Positions 18,908-26,620 of a stretch of 34,958 nucleotides of DNA are shown here, piece after piece. The position numbers were made by a program, and so were the translations under genes. The DNA is from Acanthamoeba castellanii str. Neff (taxonomy: Eukaryota; Discosea; Longamoebia; Acanthamoebidae). The stretch spans positions 5,279 to 40,236 of the forward strand of contig NW_004457367.1 of NCBI RefSeq assembly GCF_000313135.1, read 5' to 3'. Within the stretch, counting starts at the first letter, position 1, and every line of letters starts with the position of its first letter. Under the pieces are notes generated by a model. The model was not told where the DNA came from. It made no database searches and was given only the letters and a program-made list of their open reading frames with translations.

Positions 18908-21309
18908 ATGTCTTCTGCCACGAGGCGCCCTCCCCACCACCAGCAGCAGCAGCACGCCCCCCAGGGCGCGACGGCCACCAAAGAGGCGGCGGCGGAGGCG
19001 CGCGGCACGAGCGTGGGCGGCTGGGTGCTGCCCGCCATCGGCCTCTTCGTGGGCGTACTCACCCTCACCCTCACGTACCCCCTCCCCTCCCCCCTTTTTA
19101 GCTACGCGTGCGCAGCGTGCGAGCCCCACTCCCCGCACTGGCACCCCCCCCCAAGGGGGGTGCAACACCAACACACGCCGGCACACGGCACACGGCACAC
19201 GGCACACGGCACACGGCACACGGCACACGGCACACGGCACACGGCACACGGCACACGGCACACGGCACACGGCACACGGCACACGGCACACGGCACACGG
19301 CACACGGCACACGGCACACGGCACACGGCACACGGCACACGGCACACGGGGCACGGGGCACGGGGCACGGGGCACATTTATATAGATATATAAGTGTACG
19401 GGTGTGTTGTGTGTGCGTGTTGTGTGTGTTGCGTGCCATAGGTACGTGCTGGCCATGGCCTATGCTCCCAATGGGTCCGTGCAGTACTGGTTCATCTCCC
19501 AGGTGCGCCCCTCCCTGGTGCACCAGCAGCCACCACCAGCCACCCGGCAGCAGCAGCGGTTGCACAACCCCGCTCGGCCCTCTCTGATGACCCAATCCCG
19601 CCGCCGGCGCCGCTGATGTGATGGCCATGACATGTCGAACGGACGTAGGGACGGGACGACATGTCTACTCACGCTCATACTCCCATTTATATATATATAT
19701 ATTTCTATATATGATGTGTGGTGCCCCATATAGATGGGGTCCAACCGGCCGGCCTACTTTTTCTACGCGTACGGCTGCTGCCTTGCCGCAGGTGAGGAGC
19801 ACCTCCTCCCTCTCTCTTCTCTCTCTTGAGCACTCTCCCGCCAGTGCCGCGGCCGCCTCTCTGGGGGACTCGCCAGGCCTCCTCCTCCTCCTAAGCCCGG
19901 TGGTGGCGCGGTGGTGGCGGTGGCGGCAGGGCTGCTGATCCCGTGCGCGTGGATCTTCGCCGCCCACAACGCTTCCAAGCTGCAAACCGATCTCTCCCGC
20001 GTGCGCCGCACCCTCAACTCCCTCTCCATGGCGTCCGGTAGGCCCCTCACTGCCCGCCCGTGCGCCCGTCTTCCTCACCTCACCCTTGCCCGCGGCTCTG
20101 TGGTGTACGTGTGTGTCGTGTGTCGTGTGTCGTATGTCGTGTGTGTCGTGTTTGTGTGTGTTTGTGCGTGCGTGTGTGTGGTGTGTGGTGTGTGGTGTGT
20201 GGTGTGTGGTGTGTGGTGTGGTGTGGTGTGTCGTATGTCGCGTGTCGTATGTCGTGTGTGTGAGCAGCCATTGTGTCGGTGCTGGCGTTGGGCGGCCAGA
20301 GCGTGTACCCCATGGGTGACGGTACGCAAACGGGGCAACGAGGCGGGTGGAGAGCCAGTGGGGGGGGGGCATGTGGCTGACCAGCACGGGCCTTCTATCC
20401 GGCATGTACGTGGCCGTGCCGTGCCATAGGCAATCCGATCCACATCGGATTCGCGTCCCTGTTCTTCCTGGGGGTGTGGGCGCATGCCCTCCTCACGGCC
20501 CTCCTCTACGCCCACGCCTATCGTGATCCTCGGGTATGTAGCGTGGCTGGTGGTGGGTGGTGGTGGTGGCTGCTGGTGGTAGGAGCCCGCTTGCAGTCCT
20601 CTCCCAACCCGCGCGTGCACCTGGTGTGCTGCTGCTGACGGGCAAACTCTCTCTCTCTCTCTCTCTTTGGGGCTTCCAAAGGTGGTCATGGGCGAACACG
20701 AGGGCTTCTGGGTGCAGTGGAAGGCGCTGTGCACGGCCCTGACCTCCGTTTTCACCCTTCTCAGTAGGTCGCCCCATTCTCTTGGCCACCACCTGTTTGT
20801 TTAGTTTAGTTTTGTTTGTGCTCACCGCTGCTCCCCCCCCCATGTGTCGCTGCCGTCGCCAACGCGCGCTTGGGTCCACATGCCCGCAGCTGTGGGGGTG
20901 CTGGCCTTCGATGGGTGGCTGCATTTGGACGAGGGCTTAACGTGGGGGCCTTCCTTCGTCTCCTGGCTCACCGCCGAGAAGGAAAAGGTACTCGCTCTCT
21001 CCTCACCCCGCCCTGTTCCTCGGTAACGCCCGTGTCCCTCCCGTACCAAGTCCGCGTGGATGATGAGCGGGGCTGTGTGCGAGTACCTGACAGTGGTGCG
21101 GTGCCGCCCTTTTTTCTTTCTCTCTTCCCTCCCCCCCATAGAGCTGCACACCTGACTGATGAGTGTGAGGCACATCACTTGACCAGGCGAGCCTACTGTG
21201 CTACTTCATCTCCTACTTCCACGACCTGGCCCACGTCCAGATCGTTGTCTGCCAATCCGCGCCAGTGACCTCTTCCCCTGCTGGGCGAAAGCACAGGCGC
21301 CAGCACTGA
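18908..21309 (+). CDS. Frag1/DRAM/Sfk1-family multi-pass membrane protein
   Basis: Ten exons with GT-AG junctions. Exon 1 (18,908-19,074) has a Gln-rich cytoplasmic head and first span (GGWVLPAIGLFVGVLTLTLT). Exon 2 (19,442-19,502) reads YVLAMAYAPNGSVQYWFISQ, exon 3 MGSNRPAYFFYAYGCCLAA, exon 4 GLLIPCAWIFAAHNASKLQT, then ALGGQSVYPMG, PIHIGFASLFFLGVWAHALL, EGFWVQWKALCTALTSVFTL, WGPSFVSWLTAEKEK, SAWMMSGAVCEYLTV and ASLLCYFISYFHDLAHVQIV. Six hydrophobic spans, the polar loop after span 1, IH-GFASLFF and the final E-...FISYxHD element match the Frag1/DRAM/Sfk1 family, whose members act in GPI-anchor remodelling, autophagy or lipid asymmetry. Which subgroup applies cannot be told. The last ~20 codons (QSAPVTSSPAGRKHRRQH, stop 21,307-21,309) run exactly into the composition break, so the natural C-terminus may have been replaced. 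Confidence 0.82.
19180..19375. repeat. (GGCACAC)n 7-bp minisatellite
   Basis: About two dozen GGCACAC units, followed by four GGGGCAC variants, in intron 1 of the Frag1/DRAM/Sfk1 gene. Seven is not a multiple of three and the unit has no stop, so every frame is open (PCAVCRV or THGTRHTAH-like peptides). Confidence 0.95.
20097..20268. repeat. TGTCG/TGTGG-rich intronic microsatellite
   Basis: Irregular tandem TGTGTCG, TGTGG and TGTG units filling the intron before the AIVSVLALGG exon of the Frag1/DRAM/Sfk1 gene. Confidence 0.85.
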
Positions 21310-21938
21310 TGCCCTATTGCAACACCCACAAGCAAATTATATGTCAACATGCAAGGTGGGCTGAGCTGAAGTTTGGACAACTTGGTCTTACCCAGGGGAT
21401 AATGGTGCCAGTTGTGATTGTGCCCACCTCACTGAGTCATAAATGTGGTACCTAACAGAAGGGTGGTGGGTGGGTGGCTGTGGCCAAGGTGCACAAGTGG
21501 CAAGGGGGGATCACAAAGGCAGAGCTGAAAGAAAATAGAGAGATTTCTCAAACCAGAAGGTGTACATTGACACCATCCTTGGTGAGTCTGCATGGCACTC
21601 ATGGTGGTTGTGCTTACTCTGATCTGCTCTGGTGGTTGAAAATAGGTTCAACTGTGGAGGAAAACAATGTGATGGGGTGGGGAGAAGGATTGGGAAGCTC
21701 TAAGCTCTGGATGAGGAAGCTGTAGAGGCTGATGTGAAGCGGGGTGCAGTCTGATGATTGAGCAGTGAGGAAAGCAGGAGCAGAGTGGACAACCTCATGT
21801 GTTGGGTGTGGGATGGGGATGTGGTGCAGATAGCAGAAGGGTTTGGGGATGGTGTCGCTGGGCAGAGGATGCCAGATGGCAGACATGTTAACCCTCTTGT
21901 GGCTGAAGATGACAACATCAAAGCCACTAATGAGACAT
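21310..21938. other. Left flank of the island, no gene recognised
   Basis: About 630 bp with only two CpG in its CpG-poor part. Short ORFs on both strands (up to about 110 residues) have no splice or motif support. The minus-strand frames downstream of the gene ending at 21,939 are Ser/Pro/Leu-rich and probably 3' untranslated. Confidence 0.5.
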
Positions 21939-23868
21939 TCAGAGGCAGGCATGGAGCTGGAGTAAGTTGGGGAGCTGTAGTAGCCTTTTGATCATGCTCC
22001 AGTGGTTGGTGATTAGTGACCAGAAGTTCTCTGGCAAGAGGGAAGTAGTTAGACTTGTGGGGAGAAGAACAAAAGAACTAAAAAGAAAGGACATACTCTT
22101 GGAAGGGGCTTGGTGTTGATAGTGCTTATAATGATGAAGCACAGCAATCATGTCATTGGCACTCAATTCCCTGAAGGCACCAGAGTTGAGGTTGTCAAGG
22201 GACATAAACACCTGACCCTCTGGAATGAGGTGATAGAGTTCCTTGATAAGACTGGAAAAGGGGAACAGTTAGCAAGGACTCAAAACAAAGGTGAAGAGTT
22301 AGAGTAGAAATAACATACTCCACCACTCCTGGAGCATGGAACAGGGCCCTTAAGGTAGTTGAGTACTTCTGCAGAGTGGTGGGCTTTGGTGCAGCATGAC
22401 CCTCAAGCGTTTTCTGTGAGGTGTGGGGTGATGAGTAATGGTTTGAAATACAAAGGTGGTGGACATACCAGGTGCTCAGCAAGAGCATTGTAGTTGGTAA
22501 CAGTTTTTTTGCCATGTGTGATCTGGAAGAGTGGGTTTTGGCCAAGGGTGTAGTAGTTCAGGGCCTTCTCAAAAGCATTCAGGACAACTGAGCCCACCAA
22601 GTTGATGTAGTTCTCAAAGCCAGAGATGCAGTCAAGGATGATCCAGCTGAGTTCCATCCCTGCAGCTGCTGGCACAACTTCATAGACATTCTCCCACTGC
22701 CAGTGCTTGATGAGGTTCCAGACCACAACTCTGTGGTTACAATCAACGGCCTCTGGAAGGTTAAAAGTTAGTACCCAAAAAAACCAATGCGCATTGGGAA
22801 TTGCAAATAGCCTAAAAACCATGAGTGCAGCTAAAACGAAGTGGTGTGGGAAGTAATACCAAACTCATCAACATTGTTTTGGTCAAGGCGCTCATCTTCA
22901 TTGAGAAATCTAACAATGAAGGGCTTGGTTGTGAGACACCCTCCATCCACAACAGACTGCAGCAAGTGATGAATTCCTGGAACTGTCACTGGGTGATGCC
23001 ATTCTGATGGCAGTGCAGGTGGTTAGCAAGTGAAAGCATCTACACATTGCCAGAATGAAAAGAGGAGTTGTACCAAAGATGGTGTAGTTGTGAAGATCAA
23101 GGTGGCGTGATGTGGGTTGAAACCAAGGCTGGCACTGATGATGTTGGGGTTGGACTGAAGTGATTGGAAATTTGGGAGTGTATGAATTTTCCTTTCTGAA
23201 TAGTAAGGTTGAGGTCAGCAACACAAACTGTTAGAGAACATGGTTCTCACAGGTCGAAAATAAAACTGATGTGCATTGGGAAAAGAGTCAACAAATAAAA
23301 AACCTGATGCACATCAGGAAAAGAGTCAACAAATAAAAAACCTGATGTGCATTGGGAAAAGAGTTGACAAATAAAAAACCTGATGTGCATTGGGAAAAGA
23401 GTTGACAAATAAAAAACCTGATGTGCATTGGGAAAAGAGTTGACAAATAAAAAACCTGATGTGCATTGGGAAAAGAGTCCACAAATAAAAAAACTGATGC
23501 ACATTGGTTTGGAACTTGTCAGTGTGGTGAACAGTAAAAACACACAAAGTGTACATACCTAGCTCCAGGTCAGGCAGGGCAAGTAGTCTGGCGGCCTCCT
23601 TGCGTTGCTCTTCAGTGTTGCCTGCAGAGTACTGGCGCACCACCAGCTGCTTGTGAGGCTTGGTCTTGATCTCCTCCACCTCCATCTCCTTGTCCACATC
23701 AATCACCTCTGGGTGTGTGCATTTCCTCTCCTTGCACTCTTCCTCTACCAGCTTGCACTTCCTTGGCAGCACTTGGTGCTGCTCCTCCTCCAGCTCCTCC
23801 ACCTCCAACTCCTCCTCCCGCTCCTCCTCTCCCTTCTCCTCCTCTTTCTCCTCCTCCTCCAGCTCCAC
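21939..23868 (-). CDS. Uncharacterised spliced island gene with a D-x-N-H-R motif
   Basis: Seven consecutive minus-strand exons join in frame with GT-AG sites: 23,074 and upstream, 23,003-22,860, 22,752-22,469, 22,413-22,319, 22,251-22,097 and 22,030-21,939, plus an upstream Glu-rich exon 23,868-23,559. Readable blocks are HLDLHNYTIFEWHHPVTVPG, PFIVRFLNEDERLDQNNVDE, AVDCNHRVVVWNLIKHWQWE, GSVVLNAFEKALNYYTLGQN, HGKKTVTNYNALAEHL, LIKELYHLIPEGQVFMSLDN and NFWSLITNHWSMIKRLLQLP, then TGA. There is no in-frame stop across these joins, so this gene looks intact. Several donors are gtatgt; introns carry tactaac or gctaac branch-site-like sequences. The V-D-x-N-H-R context recalls ParB/sulfiredoxin-type cores (DGNHR), a weak similarity. 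The join of the first exon to those at about 23,200-23,074 is unresolved and that intron contains the 38-bp repeats. Function unknown. Confidence 0.55.
22784..22798. repeat. Single core of the 38-bp repeat family (CCAATGCGCATTGG palindrome)
   Basis: A perfect 14-bp palindrome with intact central GCGC. It lies in the intron between the exons ending 22,860 and starting 22,752, a few bases upstream (in transcript sense) of the tactaac branch-like site. Confidence 0.8.
23265..23510 (-). repeat. 38-bp tandem palindromic repeat, array 1
   Basis: Units start at about 23,265, 23,303, 23,341, 23,379, 23,417, 23,455 and 23,493 (last partial), an exact 38-bp period. Each unit is a 16-bp near-palindrome (CCTGATGTGCATTGGG and variants) plus an A-rich spacer with GTTGAC, GTCAAC or GTCCAC. 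The array sits in an intron of the minus-strand gene, so the transcript carries the T-rich strand. The unit lacks stops on the minus strand, which creates long meaningless ORFs. Confidence 0.95.
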
Positions 23869-24541
23869 CCCCTTCTATACGCCTTGGTGATAACCTTGGT
23901 GTTGGGTTGCTGGTGCACCTTCACTAGGGCATTACAGGAGCTTGCTAGAAGCTCAGTGGCCAACATGGCCAAGAAGTTGGGAAGGCCAGAGGCAGCTTGG
24001 CAAGAAGACATTGAAAGGAAGTGTGTGTTGAACATGGGTGGTACAACAAAATGATCAATACAGGTTGTTCAATGTTTTATAGGTAGTGCAGGTCTACAAA
24101 AAAGCTGTCCACATTAAATTCTAATTGGAGGAACAGGAAACAGGTGGCGAAATTTCATGTGGTCTGGAGAGCTTTGAGATCTTCCCAATGTGCATTGGGT
24201 TTGTTATTTGTCAACTTGCTTCCCAATGCGCATCAGGTTTTTATTTGTTGACTTGCTTCCCAATGCACATCAGGTTTTTTATTTGTCAACTCTTATCCCA
24301 ATGCACATCAGTTTTATTTTGTTGTCCTGTTTCCCAATGGTGTTGGGTTTTTAAAGTTGTCCCATATTTTCCTCAACTCCACTGTTATTAGTTGTGAGCT
24401 CATTGGTCTGGAGTTCCAGAAACACAAAGTTCACCAATCCAGAAAAACCACATCTATCTGTTATGTGGCCATTGGGAATTGGAGGTATCACACCAAATGT
24501 TTAAATACCTCTCCAGTGTCATTCAGTTGTTCTCCACCTCA
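23511..24541. other. Divergent region between the two island genes
   Basis: Holds the Glu-rich first exon of the minus-strand gene (23,868-23,559), a Ser/Leu-rich antisense frame over it, about 300 bp of unassigned sequence (23,880-24,180), repeat array 2 and a T-rich stretch. The transcription starts of both island genes should lie here. Confidence 0.5.
24184..24345 (+). repeat. 38-bp tandem palindromic repeat, array 2 (inverted relative to array 1)
   Basis: Cores start at 24,184, 24,222, 24,259 and 24,297 (37-38-bp spacing), followed by a degenerate fifth (CCCAATGGTGTTGGG near 24,334). Core centres read GTGC, GCGC, GCAC and GCAC; spacers read GTCAAC, GTTGAC and GTCAAC. It lies upstream of the first recognised exon of the plus-strand gene and may be in a 5' intron. 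Confidence 0.92.
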
Positions 24542-26389
24542 ATGAGCCACTCTCTCCCCACCAACACAGAGGTCCTCGCCTCTACCCTACTATCCCCAAT
24601 CTTCAGCCAGTCCTTACAAGCCACAGCTCATACTCCAAGGAAGAGAGTTCTCCAAACTGCTGAAGAGTGGATCCCCAAAAAGCGTCGCCTGCTTGTCAGC
24701 AATGATCACATCAATACTGTTCTTGCATCATTCTGTTGTTGTAAGAAATGCCTTGATAACTTCTCCTTTGCTGACATTCTCAACATCACACAACCCTTTG
24801 CAGATCTCAATGAACGCAATTGCACCACCTACATCATCAACATCATGTCAGCCAGCTGTGTCTCAACACTACCTGAGTGCCACTTCAAGTTGTGACTCAA
24901 TGGTTCTCCAGTGTGTTTGAATGCTTTCCAAAAGGTGCCAACCCTTTTTATTGCAGCCTTACATTTGTTATCCCACCTCACATTGCTGCTCTACAAGGCG
25001 CATGGTTTCAGCAGGAAGAAGTGGCGTTCTGCTAAACAGATTTTCATTTCTGGTGGGCGTGTCCCAATACACAACACCACTGGACTGCAACGTCCCTCAA
25101 ATGCCACCTCAAATACCCACTTATGGCTAACCACTTTCTTTGATGTTATTGGAGATCGCCTTCCTGATGCCACCATCCACTTACCTATTTCTTTGACTTG
25201 GTGAGAAGTGCACTCTATGTGTGCCAATGCTCATCCCTCAACTGTTCCTGTGCTCACCTATTCTGCTATGCTCAAACACATTTCTGTTGGTTGGGCATAC
25301 ACATGAAGACATTGACCAGCTCTTCTCCACTGCTCAGACAAAGTTCCATACCTCTTCCATTCACACCCCAAGGTAATGGTCATCACTCTTTTTTTGTCTT
25401 GATTGTTTTCCTGATGCGCATTGGGTTTTTTATTTGTCGACTCATTACCCCAATGCACATCGGTTTTTTCTGTCAGCATTAATGATTGCCCCTTTTTGTT
25501 CACCTTCCTAACTTCATCTTCAAATTTCAGTCAACTTTCTGGTTTTCTTGAGCAGGCTTACTGATCCACTGGCCCAGCTCCTTCCCTGCACACCCTTGAA
25601 ACTGTTTGGGACTGGAAGAGCTGGCTTGGAAATCACATGCATGGCCTGACTGGTCACTCCACCCCCCATGTTTTCCATTTTTTCCATGATGCTTCAGGCA
25701 AACCAGTGATCCAGGACAAAGCCTACCACACCCAAGGAGCCTACTCTGAGCCATACCAGCTTCTCACATCCATTCCAACTGGTTTGCTCCTCACTATGTT
25801 GCACACACCCTACCAAAAGATATCACAACTTACACAAACCACATCAGGAGCACCTTTCACTATCCCGCCTCAGCAATTTCCGCCTGAAGTGCTTACTGAG
25901 TTGGCTGACAACTGCCATGCTCCACTGTTCCTTGAGTCTGAGCTTAGTGAGTGGGCTGATATCTTTGAAGCACATGAGGCTCTTGTTTCAAGCTCCCAAC
26001 CCACCTGTGATAACTTGATTTTTGATGGACTCACAGCTCACCCCATCACTAATCCTCTCCTTGATGGTCCATTGTTCCGTCTCCAAACCAGGGTCAAGGT
26101 TGTCCACACATGGACTACACCCCAAGTCCAACGTTTCAACTTTGCTCCTGGTCAGTGGGTCTGGGCTGATGCTGATGAAGACACTCAGGACTTTTGGATA
26201 TGCAAGATCATCAGTGTTCTCTGTAAGAGGCTCCATGTCCACTGGTGGAACTTTGCTAATGGACGCTGGACTGACCATGGCTCAGAAAGCACTGTTCCAA
26301 TGGGGTGTGTTTTAGCTTGTGGCTTTGACTTTAACGCCAACACTGGAGTTCCCCCACCCACCCTTCAAGAAATATTTAGACACCTGTAA
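24542..26389 (+). pseudogene. Broken DUF7869-like transposon-associated gene, catalytic core missing
   Basis: N-terminal part (24,542-25,200): KKRRLL, a CC-x2-C pair (FCCCKKCLDNFSFADILNIT), F-DLNERNCTTYI, LNGSPVCLNAFQK, HLWLTTFFDVIGDRLPDATI, HLPISLTW. It then jumps, with little between, to VGHTHEDIDQLFSTAQTKFH (25,288-25,347), and after an intron (25,373-25,529, gtaatg...ttcag) to LETVWDWKSWLGNHMHGLTG, HVFHFFHDASGKPV and a C-terminal VWADADEDTQDFWICKIISV, ending TAA at 26,389. The Cys-rich head, VC--AF, GD-LP---HLP, GHTHEDID, V-D-KSWL, LTGH--PHVF-F--D--G-P and closing domain follow the order of the DUF7869-bearing proteins spread in transposon-rich genomes. The segment that should lie between HLP and GHTH, with the acidic catalytic residues, is absent. 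In-frame TGA codons occur at about 24,892, 25,201 and 25,560. An AATAAA overlaps the stop. Family assignment is from memory of motifs. Confidence 0.65.
25410..25463 (+). repeat. 38-bp repeat family, intronic copy pair (array 3)
   Basis: Cores at 25,410 (CCTGATGCGCATTGGG) and 25,449 (CCCAATGCACATCGG) with spacer TTTTTTATTTGTCGACTC. Wholly inside the 25,373-25,529 intron of the plus-strand gene, in the same sense orientation as array 1 has in its own gene. The spacer here keeps the CpG form GTCGAC. Confidence 0.9.
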
Positions 26390-26394
26390 ATAAA
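26389..26394 (+). terminator. Poly(A) signal of the DUF7869-like gene
   Basis: AATAAA overlapping the TAA stop codon (TGTAAATAAAAC). Confidence 0.5.
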
Positions 26395-26620
26395 ACTTCT
26401 CTTCTCTGTGTACATTCAAATTCCACAGTGTTTTTATCTCATGTACACCTGTTTTTAGTTTCATTAAAAAGTACCACTATCACCTTTTTCTGGACACAGT
26501 GTTTGCAGTTGATCATGAACTGGATGTGAGAGCAGCATGTTGCCACTGATTATGGAGACTGGAAGGGAGGGTTTTAAAGAGGTTCAAAAGAGACATGAAG
26601 CAACAACCCTGCCAACTGCC

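Noticed and set aside
18671..19628. Overlapping ORFs of 90-370 residues with PCAVCRV or HTAHGTR repeats
   Set aside because: Products of the GGCACAC minisatellite; the transcript splices over it (donor near 19,075, acceptor 19,441).
23265..23510. CRISPR-like array
   Set aside because: Units are directly tandem with a fixed 38-bp period and no unique spacers, in a eukaryotic spliced gene.
23247..23868. Long minus-strand frame with repeated FLFVNSFPNAHQVFYL-like peptide
   Set aside because: It is the 38-bp repeat read through. 38 is not a multiple of three and the unit has no stop on that strand, so all three frames give repeat peptides. The array lies in an intron after a gtatgt donor.
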